A stretch of 64,000 nucleotides of DNA from Sphaerolaimus hirsutus (taxonomy: Eukaryota; Nematoda; Chromadorea; Monhysterida; Sphaerolaimidae): NCBI GenBank assembly GCA_964036195.1, contig OZ038454.1:23732315-23796314 (forward strand), written 5' to 3'. How positions within the stretch are numbered: position 1 is the stretch's first letter; every line of letters begins with the position of its first letter. The notes under the pieces are model-generated. The model was given only the letters and a program-made list of their open reading frames with translations, was not told the origin of the DNA and did no database searches. A program made the translations under genes and the position numbers. This document shows, in pieces, positions 22,116 to 32,800 of the stretch.

Positions 22116-22260
22116 CTATATTTCCTCAAAATCCCACAGCGGTTAATTTTTTCCTCACTAAACGTTAGGGGGTAAATTCAAGCTTGGGCTTAGCCTTTAC
22201 ATACTCAATGGTTGAAATTAAATAAAATGAACATGAAATAAGGGGAATATGATAAATATA

Positions 22261-22693
22261 TACCGTATTTCCTCGAAATACCCCCTCACCTCGAAATACC
22301 CCCTCTCGAAATACCCCCCCTCAAAATGGCCACTATGGAATAATTACTCACCCCCTCGAAATACTCCCCTGGTTGTATGTAAAGAGGACATACATGACTA
22401 AAGCTGCGGTTTGTGATCCGGGAAATGCAGAATATACGTTAAAAACAATGACCGTGTTATTCACGTTAGAACAGGTGTTGTACCATCTACACACCATAAT
22501 ACATGGTGCTTATTGTTGCATTTTTTACTTTTGCGTACGTTGCAAGCAACACATTAGTACTGGGAGTTCAAAAAATTTCTGGCGAAATAATAAGCCCCCT
22601 CTCGAAATACCCCCCTCGTTAAACCCCCCCCCCCCCTCAAAATTCTCACTCTGAAACAGTCACCCCCGGGGGGTATTTCGAGGAAATACGGTA
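22261..22693. mobile_element. TACCGTATTTCCTCG MITE, complete copy
   Basis: TACCGTATTTCCTCGAAATA and TATTTCGAGGAAATACGGTA are perfect inverted ends. The centre includes TTAGTACTGGGAGTTC, which gives the empty-site sequence for the introner-type insertion at 7048-7493. Confidence 0.85.
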
Positions 22694-23761
22694 GGTAGAG
22701 AACCTGACAATAGAAATGAACTTTTCAGGGTGTTCTGATGAATCTACATAAGTGTCCATTGGTGAAAATCGGCAGGGAAATGGCGTTCAGTGTTTGGTGC
22801 CATTTTGCCATAACGCCATTGGCACACTAAGTAAGCATTCGAAAGTCCCCATGGTGTCTTTTCGTCTTTGATCGTGTCTATTGTTGTTATTGTTATTATT
22901 GTATTTCAACTTTGTTGCTTTTCACGTCATAATTTGTTTGTGAACATGTTATTTAGTGTTGAAAATCGCGTGCGATAAGAAACCGACCGTAATTTATTCG
23001 GCAGGTTTTTTTGTAAATACCTAGGTGTACTGACTGGACACAGGGTCACACACTGAAAGTAGCAAATAATAGCTTATTTCGATATTTAGAACCTGGGTAG
23101 TTTTGCCGCTTGAAGGTTTGCGTTTTTAAGTAGGATGCTTTGAGCTGTGTTTATTTACACAGTGTGTTTGGTTTTCTCATTTTTATACCTGAATATGAAA
23201 CGAGAACCAAGTGCACTTATGTACAGATGTATTTATTTATGGAGTTAGGTACCTAAGTTTGTGAAGAACATACTCCACTGACACACCACTATACAGTTGA
23301 ATCTATGATATCGCATCCAAATACACAAAAAAAATTCCCCATCACATTACGTTGTTTCTACTATGTAAAATACTTTATCACATTTATCGCGAAAAAGCCT
23401 TTGTAAAGCGTACTGTCTGATCAGCATTCATGTTACCTACAAGAGCAATACACACACTGGCTGCCCAGTTGACATCGGATGTCAACTGGGCAGACTGGTT
23501 TTCATTCAGATTTAAGTTGATGTACCACGGAACGACGTTCAAACGCACATACCAAATAGCAAGTTCAATCAACTTCAACAAATGTTAAATCTTATCCGAT
23601 ATAGCCAAATCCCGCGCGTGCACTTGCAGTTTGTCCTGCCACCAGTCAATTGAATTTTAATTAATATGGAAACCAGTTGACAATTGAGAATGTCTTCTCC
23701 ATTTTTGTTGCAATATCTTTGTATACATTATCACATGACTAATTAAAGTATTTAGTAAACA
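22694..23761. other. Intergenic sequence, no gene recognised
   Basis: AT-rich sequence. A short local palindrome, ACTGGCTGCCCAGTTGACAT with its inverse, lies near 23455-23495. No exon or transposon ends were resolved. Confidence 0.35.
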
Positions 23762-23769
23762 GTCAACAG

Positions 23770-24741
23770 CAGGGTTGGTTTTATAAAAATAATTTGTATA
23801 CAAATTGTATAAAAATTGTATAAAAATGTATTTTATTTTTATTTTATTCTTGTTTCATTTTATTTTATTTTATTTCAAAATGTTAATAAAATAATAAAAT
23901 GGAACCGTTTTACAAAAACTGTACAAAAATTTTACAGAAATTTTACAAAAAATCAAAATCTCGCATGCAAGGCCAGAAAAATGTTATAAATAATAAGGCA
24001 TACACATGAAAATTATGTGACAAATTTTTCAATTACTTTGGAAAAGTTGCATGCAGTAGGTGTTGTTAGCTAGTTGCAAGTAATAAGTTACAATTATTGA
24101 TAATGATGGTTTGCATTTTCAGTAGGACTACTGGAGTGTGCTGGGTGCATTTGTAAAATGTAAAGTAAAGAGTCAATTGACATCTCAAATGTCAAGCAAA
24201 GTGTCAATTGTCATGAAAAACTCATGCAAAGTGTATATTGTGTATCCGAATCTTATGTTTTGGTATCCAAATCTTGTGTTTTGGTATCCAAATCTTATGT
24301 TTTTGTATGCAAATGTTCACATAAGATTTGGATACAAAAAACAATATTTGGATACAAAACATAAGATTTATATACAATTTGCTTGACAGTTTCCACATTT
24401 TCATGACAATTGACACTTTACTTAGCATTTGTCATGACAATGGACACTTTGCATGGCATTTCATATGACATTTGACACTTCACAGGGCTTGGGACTGCCC
24501 CAGTTCTGCGAATAAACAGGTTGAACCCCAAGCAACAAGATCAAAATTTTACAAAAAATATGAATTTTTATACAATTTTTACAAAAATATGAATTTGTGT
24601 ACAATTTTACAAAAAATTTACAAAAATTCAAATTTTTATACAAATTTTTTTTTATTTTGAAATTCCCCATTTTATTTTATTTTATTTTATTCTTCAATTT
24701 TCCATTTTATTTTTATTTTTTCTGCAATTTTGCCAACCCTG
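23770..24741. mobile_element. hAT-like MITE, CAGGGTTGG family, copy 1
   Basis: CAGGGTTGG and CCAACCCTG ends lie between exact octamers GTCAACAG (23762-23769 and 24742-24749). The arms are TTTATTTTAT and TTTTTACAAAAAT arrays. The centre contains a TGTCAATTGTCATG and TATCCAAATCTTATG palindrome shared with the CAGACCCTG MITEs. It inserted immediately 3' of the gene B stop codon. Confidence 0.9.
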
Positions 24742-24942
24742 GTCAACAGCAATTAAAACTTATACAAATCAAAGTATATCTCCCGTGCGCCAATTCCTTT
24801 TGCACTATTCACCACGCTCGGAGCCACGTGCTTCTTGATCGGTTGTATTCTGGCTCCGTTCCAAAATTTGCAATTGCACCCGACAACTAAATTGTACAAA
24901 GTTGCGCGAAGCACAGTGTGGCTCCTGATTAAAACCGCCTGG

Positions 24943-25135
24943 GGCCAATTCCAAAAGTTGTCAATTTAGAAGAAAAGTGAGAAGTGACGAGGTAACTGTA
25001 AATAACTAGTCAATCAAGTGACGAGTAAAATTTGCGTAGCCGAAAATGCCTGTCAGTTTCATTACCACAACTTCCAACTTTTCCTATCGTTTATCACTTT
25101 TTTAATCAGTTGACAAATTGTGAAATTGGCCTGCA
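24943..25135 (-). mobile_element. Introner-type MITE forming intron 6/7 of gene B
   Basis: The intron is essentially one element. Its inverted ends (GGCCAATTCCAAAAGTTGTC and TTGTGAAATTGGCC) lie between exact CCTGG copies at 24938-24942 and 25136-25140. In gene orientation the spliced product restores TCC CAG GCG GTT, one uninterrupted CCAGG. The donor is CAG|GTGCAGG and the acceptor GGCCCCAG|G. Confidence 0.88.
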
Positions 25136-25390
25136 CCTGGGACACCATCATGTTGCTAGTTGACAATAAGTGCCCCATTGTGTATGCCACTCCCTTAATT
25201 AATTCGTCTGTAATCTGCATATACATTCCGTAGGAAATAATGCTAGCAATTGTTAGTATAGAGTGTGATGCGATCAGCATCAAAAGCGCCCTGTGGAAAA
25301 GTTTTTTTATGGTGATTAAGTGTCTGCGTAAGCTAACTCTTACAGAAAGTTTGGCACTATGTCTACTGTCCAAAGTTTTATTTCAGTACA

Positions 25391-25572
25391 TCTGGTTCTA
25401 CTCCCAGACCCTGTAGAAAGCCCTGTAAAATGCAAAATGTCATGTCATGCAAAGTGTCAAAAGTCATGGAACTCGGTTGCCATTTTTCAGGGCATTTTCC
25501 ATGACATTTGACACTTTGCATGACATTTGACACTTTACAGGGCTTTTTACAGGGTCTGGGACATTTGACCCT
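25391..25572. mobile_element. CAGACCCTGTAAA-family MITE in intron 5/6 of gene B
   Basis: CTCCCAGACCCTGTAGAAAG at the left and TTTTACAGGGTCTGGGAC at the right, with TGTCATG repeats in both arms. Gene A lacks it at this position. Confidence 0.7.
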
Positions 25573-25815
25573 GTTGGCTATAGCATTGAAAACGCCTTTT
25601 ACCTGGTGGTTTCCAAACTCCTTTTCACAGCTATCCGGATGTGCAGCGGCTGCGGCTGCCTGCCGAAGTCATCCCAAAATATGTGATTTGCCCTCTGTGT
25701 GTATAGGTAGCACAAGAGCGAAACCGGGAACGAAATTTAATTGGCCTGCTTTTTAGGCCAGCCAGATTCATTGTGATTATGTGAATCAGTTAATTTTTGG
25801 TGGGTATTTTTGGCT

Positions 25816-26563
25816 GCCTGGTGCCACACCCAGACCTTGTAGAAGACCCTGTAAAATGTCATGTGCCATGTAAAATGTCATGTGTCATGTAAAAGAGCCT
25901 GTCAACTGTATCCAAATCTGGTTTTGTCATATCCAAATGTTATGTTTTAGTATCAAATTATGTCAAAAACTAAGATTTGGACACAAAAAAACAAGATTTG
26001 GATACGTGAAAATAATATTTGGATACACATGACACTCTACAGGGTCTTTTCCATGACATTTTACAGGTTACATGGGGGCAGTCCCAAGCCCTGTAAAGTG
26101 TAATATAAAGTATCAAAGTTAAAGTCAAATGCAAAATCAAATGTCAAAAGTAAAGTAAAGTGTCAAATGTAAAGTCAAATGCAAAGTCAAATGTCAAATG
26201 TAAAGTAAAGTGTCAAGTGTGTATCCAAAAAAAATTTCATATCCAAATCTTATGTTTTTGTATCCAAATCTTATCTTTCGAAATTCGATTTGGATACAAA
26301 AACATAAGATTTGGATACGAAAAAGTAAGATTTGGATACATAATTGCCACTTTACTTTGCATTTGACTTTATATTTGACACTTCACTTTACATTTGACAT
26401 TTGACTTTGCATTTGACTTTCCATTTGACACTTAACTTTACACTTTACAGAGCTTGAGATTCCCACATGGTCTTTTACATGATACATGACATTTAACAGG
26501 GTCTTTTACATGACACATGACATTTAACAGGGTCTTTCATAGAGTCTGGGAGTGGCACCAGGG
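25816..26563. mobile_element. CAGACCCTGTAAA-family MITE containing a second copy of its own family
   Basis: CCTGGTGCCACACCCAGACC at the left and GGGAGTGGCACCAGG at the right. It carries TATCCAAATC palindromes and a later copy of the same family at 26076-26465. It occupies the same intron position as 15464-16446 in gene A. Confidence 0.78.
26076..26465. mobile_element. Nested GGGCAGTCCCAAGCC MITE
   Basis: GGGCAGTCCCAAGCCCTG and CAGAGCTTGAGATTCCCA are inverted ends, between exact CATGG copies (26071-26075 and 26466-26470). The arms repeat AATGTAAAGTCAAATGCA and the core is a TATCCAAATCTTATG palindrome. Confidence 0.82.
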
Positions 26564-26919
26564 CAGCCCCGCCCTGAACACAATGTCAGACAATTTTACA
26601 ACGAATCGGGCTGTCTAAAAAATGCATCGAGCCAATTAAATCTCGCACCAGGGATACGAGCAGCACAAAACAAGTTGACGCTGTGTCAACTGACGCGCTG
26701 CCAATCACTTCACCATACACGCACAGTGGGATCAAGTCATTAGCCCTGGACTTGTGCGGCTCACTGAAGTTATATGCTATGGGTCTGTGGCTAACTGCCA
26801 CCCACCCCAATATCCACGGGGCTGCTGAAATGGGGGAAAAATGGGAAATGGGGAATTTACATGGTTAGGAAATTAATGTTATTTAATCGTATGTTACTAC
26901 TTTTGGTGCTTTCCCATTC

Positions 26920-27346
26920 CAATGATGTATCCAGAATGGGGGGCTGCACCCCCCCCCCCCATCCCGGGGTGTGGCATGAAAAATCGTGGCATATTCAACT
27001 TTTGCTAAATTTTTCAGTGTGTGCAAAAATACCAGTGTGCACTCTATATGTTCAGCAGATTGGTCTCCGAAAACACAAATTCCTGAAAATAACCTCTATC
27101 GTGCGCGTGGCCCTGTATATGTAACGTTTTTCCTCGTAATACCCCATTTTGAGTAAACCCTTTCCCCTCGAAAAAACGCCAGTGCCAAGTTGCCAACGAA
27201 TCAACTTACGAATCGCCATGCCGCATGGCGCCATGCCGTCACTGTATAGGTAAACTTTTAGGGCGGGGGGCTGAGCCCCCCCCTCCCGTTTACCTGCCTC
27301 CGTAAACAAACAGCCCCCCCGCTCAAATATTCTGGATACGCCCCTG
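26920..27346. mobile_element. CAGGGACGTATCCAG hAT-like element, older copy
   Basis: The left end CAATGATGTATCCAG and the right end CTGGATACGCCCCTG are inverted. The G/C runs and the GTTTACGGAGG-type segment match the cleaner copy at 35310-35756. No duplication is preserved. It lies in intron 3/4 of gene B. Confidence 0.65.
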
Positions 27347-27696
27347 CTGTAGTCACCAGTTTTTCACAAGTCACAAGTAGGTAAAAAATTGCACTTACCA
27401 ACTGTTGCCAAATTTACAACACTGTGACTTTGCACCGATGACTCCCTCATGTGGTGCTTGAAAAAACTGTTGTATTTATCCTTGAAATTTGTGCAGTTTG
27501 TGTACATGCCACATTTGTTCCATTGCCAAAGTTGCAACTATGAATATAGTCGTGTTGTACTGGGCTGGCGTTGTCTGGGTTTGTCACTAATTGTATCTGC
27601 AGGAGTCTTGAGAGAAAGAAACTCTATTTTAAATATTTTTAATAAAGCCTTTTTTGCACATGACACCTCCCCCGGAATATAACATGTGGCACATGG

Positions 27697-27852
27697 TGCC
27701 AATCCCAGACCCAGTAAAAAGCCCTGTAAAATGTCAAATTTCATGCAAAGTGTTGAAAGTCATGGAAAATGCTATGCAAAATGGCAACCGAGTTTCCATT
27801 TTGCAGGGCATTTTCCAGGACTTTTGACATTTTACAGGGTCTGGGACTGCCT
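27697..27852. mobile_element. CAGACCCTG-family MITE in intron 2/3 of gene B
   Basis: TGCCAATCCCAGACCCAG and GGGTCTGGGACTGCCT ends between exact CATGG copies (27692-27696 and 27853-27857). At 156 bp it is one of the smallest copies. Confidence 0.8.
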
Positions 27853-28353
27853 CATGGTGCCATAATAGAAAAGCTCCCACTGGTACCCACAGTGTTTGGT
27901 GTTTTCTTTGAATCTGTCAGAAAAGCTTTCAGTGTACCATTGTATCGCAATAATCACATCTAATTATCAGTAACATAAGTATCAGCTATAGTCATTAAAG
28001 ATTATATTTTGACTTTGGGCATATGCACAAATACATTTAGTGACAAAATGTAGATACCGTATACAGCCAAGCACAGGTCAAACGTTTCATCTGAAATTTT
28101 GTTACACAATATTTTTTTCTGAAATTTTCAGACAATATCAAAATACATAAATAAATCTCAGATTGTTCTGTTGTCTCACCACAAGGCTACAGGGTTCTTT
28201 CAGGACATATCTCTTTAAAATATCATCAACAGGAATATAGCAATTGACTATTGCTGACACAATACTGGCCAGTGCCAGGTTGGCAAATTGCCATCTGTCA
28301 AGATTGTCCAGTAACTTTGCCCGCAATGTTGTCAACAGAAGTGAAGCATTCAC

Positions 28354-28575
28354 CTGGGGGCAGTCCAAAGCCGTGAAATGTGTAAAGTAAAGTGTCAAAT
28401 GTCATGAAAAATGTTAGCAAGTAAAACAAAAAAACATAGATTTTATTACTGAACTTTGCATGACAATTGACAAGACACCATACTTTACATTTTTCATGAC
28501 AATTGACACTTTGCATGACATTTTAAGTGACATTTGTCACTTTACTTTACACTTCACAGGGTCTGGGATTGGCAC
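28354..28575 (-). mobile_element. Introner: intron present in gene B but absent from gene A
   Basis: The 222-bp intron runs GTGCCAATCCCAGACCC... to ...GGACTGCCCCCAG in gene orientation. Its ends are the inverted termini of the CAGACCCTGTAAA MITE family and its arms are TGTAAAGTAAAGTG repeats. Gene A reads straight through the site (ATT CTG GTG AAC at the equivalent codons, near 19466-19471), while gene B reads ATT CTG | intron | GTG AAT. Removal is exact to the base. Confidence 0.9.
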
Positions 28576-28825
28576 CAGAATGGAAATGAAGTTTAGAATT
28601 GTAGTGCCGATAACTTGAATGTCGTGTGTGTCCAGATTGGTTAGGTGTATTGTGATTCAATTCAATTAGGTTTACTTGACTCAGACCTCAAAAGCCAAAT
28701 GCAAGTAAAATACACAATTCATACCCATCGAGTACTCCTATTTTGCGGTCCTAATAGGTGAGTTTGTGCGCTTTGTATACACAGAAGGTGTGGGAGAATA
28801 TAGAGAAAACACCTAGTCTACTTAC

Positions 28826-29486
28826 TAGGGTGTCAAAAAAAATTTTTTACGGAAAACGGAAACGGAAACGGAAAATTTTTTTCAGCGGCCGGAAAACGGA
28901 ACGGAAAACGGAAAAAAATTTGCACTTGGCGGAAAACGGAAACGGAAACGGAAAAAAAATTTCAGCGGCCGGAAAACGGAAAAAGAGGCCGGAAAAACGG
29001 AAACGGAAAAATCAAATTTGCACAGAAATGGAAAAACTTGCTGAAATTTTGCCGGAAAATGGATAAAATTTGCTGAAATTTTGCTGGTAGTGGAAAAAAT
29101 TTGCAGTAATTTTGCTGGAAACAGAAATTTTTTTACATCATTGATAATCTGCATGAATTTTTACCAGTTTGGCTGATCAGAAAACAGAAAGTTGAGCCAG
29201 AAAAAGGTAAAATGAGGCGGAAAAATGGAAAATTGAAGCGGAAAACGGAAAAAAGGCGGAAAAACTGGAAATTGAGGCGGAAAACGGAAAAAAGGCGGAA
29301 AAACTGAAAATTTAGCCGGAAAACGGAAACTGAGCCGGAAAAACGGAAACGGAAAAAAAAGTTGCCGGAAAACGGAACGGAAAACGGAAAAAAAATTTCA
29401 GCAGCCGGAAAACGGAACGGAAAACGGAAAAAATTTGCCTGCGGAAAACGGAAACGGAAAACGGAAAACGGAAATTTGACACCCTA
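28826..29486. mobile_element. hAT-like MITE packed with GGAAAACGG arrays
   Basis: TAGGGTGTCAAA and TTTGACACCCTA ends lie between exact octamers CTACTTAC (28818-28825 and 29487-29494). Both arms are dense in AAACGG and GGAAAACGGAAACGG. AAACGG is also the known subterminal binding motif of maize Ac transposase, a striking but possibly coincidental match. It is inserted in the LINE 3' region, so it is younger than the LINE. Confidence 0.9.
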
Positions 29487-29896
29487 CTACTTACTACCTT
29501 ACTAAAAAGTGGGCGGCAGACAACATTGCCAGGAACACCGAAAAACAAAACACTCTAGCACCCCACGACCCGGGTTTGTCCGCGTTTAAAAACAATTTGC
29601 AACATTTGAACAAAAACGTGCATAAAAGAGTAAAGTGAAAATCAACATTCTGATGTTAAGTGAAAATCATAATCAAAGTCGCCGTTAGAAAATCCCCTTT
29701 GTCAAAGAAAATCATGATCTTTCCGAAGCGTTTTCCGCTTGCTATTCCATGAGTTTTTCCAACTTTTTTCCAAGTTTTGACATTATTGAAAACAGGTTTG
29801 CTGTGTTTTTGGTTGTAAACCACTTTGCAAAATGATACAGTTTTGTACAGTGTAGGTATACATGGATCTTCTTTGCATCCAAGGTCAGCTTACTGC

Positions 29897-32800
29897 TTAA
29901 CCGGGGATCCCGCTCGCGAACGATGTACCGTCGCTGCGTTCCCCCCAGTTTTCCAGTACTCTGGCCAGATTACCCAGGTGTTGCGACGCATCAATACGCA
30001 TTTTATGACATACTGCGGCATCAAAGACTGTGCACGGAATCTGTCTCGCAATGCTATGGCTAATTTGTCGCGTCACTAATGCTGTCTCCGCCTCGGATGT
30101 GGCAATGTCTTTGCCGCACCGTCGGCTGCAACAGTCTTCACTAATCGACTTAGCCCACTCTGCGCGCCAGAGTGTCACCGTCGGATGTTGACACTGTCCC
30201 AGGTAATGAGACAATGTCATCCAAAATGACCACCCCAGCGATTCACATAACGGACAGTTTCTCCATTGTCTTATATTGTTTTGCCTAAACTCCCATCCGT
30301 AGTGTTTACAGGCCGTTAGAACTTTATCCTTCCCAAGTGTTTGCGTGTTTCCCAGGTTCATCTCAAATTTTGCCGTTTTTGCCCGCCCCTCCGGTGAGTT
30401 TTTTCGTGTTGCACCTGCTGATCCTTTTTGCTCCCCCCATATTTTCGCTGCTAATTTGGTCGTTTTTGAGGCTTTTTCAGATTTCAGGTAGTCATTGTAT
30501 CTAATTATGCTGTATTTATACCAGCATTCCATTGTCCTAATATTCCAGTCTATTCCCAACAGTTTGTTTGACATGTGTTTTCCTACATTCCCCACTTGTC
30601 GATAGAGTCCCATCTGTGACGACGTCATTTGTTTTAGCGTAGATTTTGAGAGTCCCGTTATCTCGACGCCATACATCACTGTGCTGGCCACATACGCCCC
30701 CCAGAGCATATTTAGCGCCCATATCTGTCTTCGGCTGTGTTTTGTGACTTCTTTTGCAAGGAATTTCCCTTTTGTTAGCTTATCCATATATCCGCTTTTC
30801 TGTTTTTGAAATGGATCACGACCACTGCACAGAATGATGCCCAGGTATTTGGTCTCGTCACATTCTCTTATGATTTGCTTATTTCCATCTGCCCCTATCC
30901 CCAGATACCACTCTCTGTTTGCATCCGCACTCCTTCTGAAATGTAGGATCATGCTTTTTTGTTCACTGATCCCGACCCCCCATTCGTGACTCCACTCTGT
31001 GAAAATGTCCATTATCTTCTGCAGATCCACGTCGTTATTTGCCATGAGAACCACGTCATCCACAAAGAACCCTGCTGGTATTCTCTCGTGTCCTAATTTG
31101 GCACCAAGTCCGCTTCTTTCCAGTTTTGTTCTTAGGTCGGCCATATACAGCACATATAGTGTTGGACTTAGGCAGCAGCCCTGCCGCACCCCTAGCGGGT
31201 AGTCAAGTTCATCCGTGCAAACTTCGTTGTATTGCAAATAGCATTTTTGATCCGTGTAGGTGCTTTCTATTGCCTTGCACAGATTTTTGCCATATCCGTA
31301 GTCTCTTAGCTTCACCCAGAGGCGCCCTCTGTCAACCCTGTCAAATGCTTTCACTGCATCCACAAAACATGCTGACAGTCGATTTGTTTCCGCCAGGCAT
31401 CCCTGTAGTATCACATGGTTGTCTGTTGTTCTCCTGTTTGCCCTGAATCCTGCTTGCATATCACCAAAGGCATTGTTGTATTCAAAACCGTCCATCAGTC
31501 GTTTGTTTATGATTGATCAGTACAGCTTTAGGATATTACATTGTATCCCAACTGTTCTGTAGTTATTCACGTCTGATTTTGAGCCCTTTTTATGTAGCAG
31601 GACCAGTTTGCACGTTTGCGCGCGGCTTGGTATTTTTTCCTGGCCACTAAACCACCGGTTCATTTGATTTTTCAGCGCTACAAGTAGGTTCGGTCCAGGC
31701 ATCCTCAGCATCTCGTGCGATATCCCTGTCGTGCCAGCCGATTTTCCCAGCTTTAGTCGCCTGCAAGCTTCTAGTGTTTCCGCTGTCAAAATTTCCGCGT
31801 CCAATTTGTCAGCCAGGGCCTTGTCGATAATTCCTATCATTCCACTGTCGGTTCTGAAATTCGCTTTTGCTGGATTCGGTGCTTGTATTCTCTTCCAAAA
31901 TTCGTTTAGAACTTGTTTCAGTTCCGTGTCATCTTTGCATGGTCTATTTCCGATTTTGAGCATTGGGTACTTTACATCAGCCTCTCTTAGTTTCTGGGCC
32001 ATCTTGTACAGATTAGTGTTCTCGATTCCGTACTGAAGCTCATTTTCCATTATTCGCTCTAGTTTGTCGTCATGTGCGGATATTTCTTGCTGTCTGATTT
32101 CTCCTAGTCCCCTTTTTCGGTATTCTCGGTATTCTATTATACCAAGTCTACCTTCATGCAAAGCTCGTCTTTTTTGCTTAAGCATTCTTTTGATCTCTCG
32201 TATCTTCTTGCCATACTTTGTTTCTTTCCCTTTCCGCTGTTTTCCCCCAAACCAGCACTTCGCCCATTGCTGTAAAAAGACAAGCAGGGCGTCATAACTG
32301 GATGGGGGACACGTCGGAGTGATGACGTTTTCGATCTCCTTCAAAAATTTTGTGGATTTCCCCTTTCCTCTAATTGACCACCCTCTAGAGGTTGGCACCG
32401 TCTTTTCCTCTGTTTCTCCCCCTGACTCCACAGAAATCTCCACTAAAAGTCCGCTGTGATCAGACATTATGGGGCTATTTCTGTGTCCTAGGTTTTTGAT
32501 CATTGCCGTAGCCATGTCCGCTTGATTGTCCATTAAACAGTGATCAATTCTCGTCTTTGTGTGTCCCGATTCGAAAGTCCACCACTGCCCTATTTTGTCG
32601 TCCAAGACTACCATGTCCATTGCAGAAATCCATCCTTTGAGAAGCCTCCCGTTACGGTTTGGTGTGACAGTACAACGACCCACCCCAAAATGCTCTTGTC
32701 CTAACGCCCCGTTGAAATCACCGATTACGATTGTATCCCTCCCAGAACTGCGGTTACATATAATCCTATTTCCTATTGTTTCCAAAATTTGCGAGTTGAC

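Larger units (their letters stand above)
25725..26648 (-). mobile_element. Transposon-derived intron 4/5 of gene B
   Basis: In gene orientation it begins GTGCGAGATTTAATTGGC and ends GCCAATTAAATTTCGTTCCCG. The single change (AAA to AGA) keeps RNA pairing as a G-U wobble. The edge copies are CTGGT and CCGGT. As in gene A, an in-frame TAA (25737-25739) blocks every upstream AG acceptor. The element is shared by both paralogues, so insertion predates their duplication. Confidence 0.7.

Noticed and set aside
28758..29548. Lys/Glu-Arg-rich and Phe-Arg-rich ORFs
   Set aside because: They come from the GGAAAACGG array of a hAT-like element and have no independent coding evidence.
31517..31519. TGA as a reassigned sense codon
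   Set aside because: LINE copy 2 and the HSP gene both end in TGA, and copy 2 has TGC at this position, so a point mutation is simpler.
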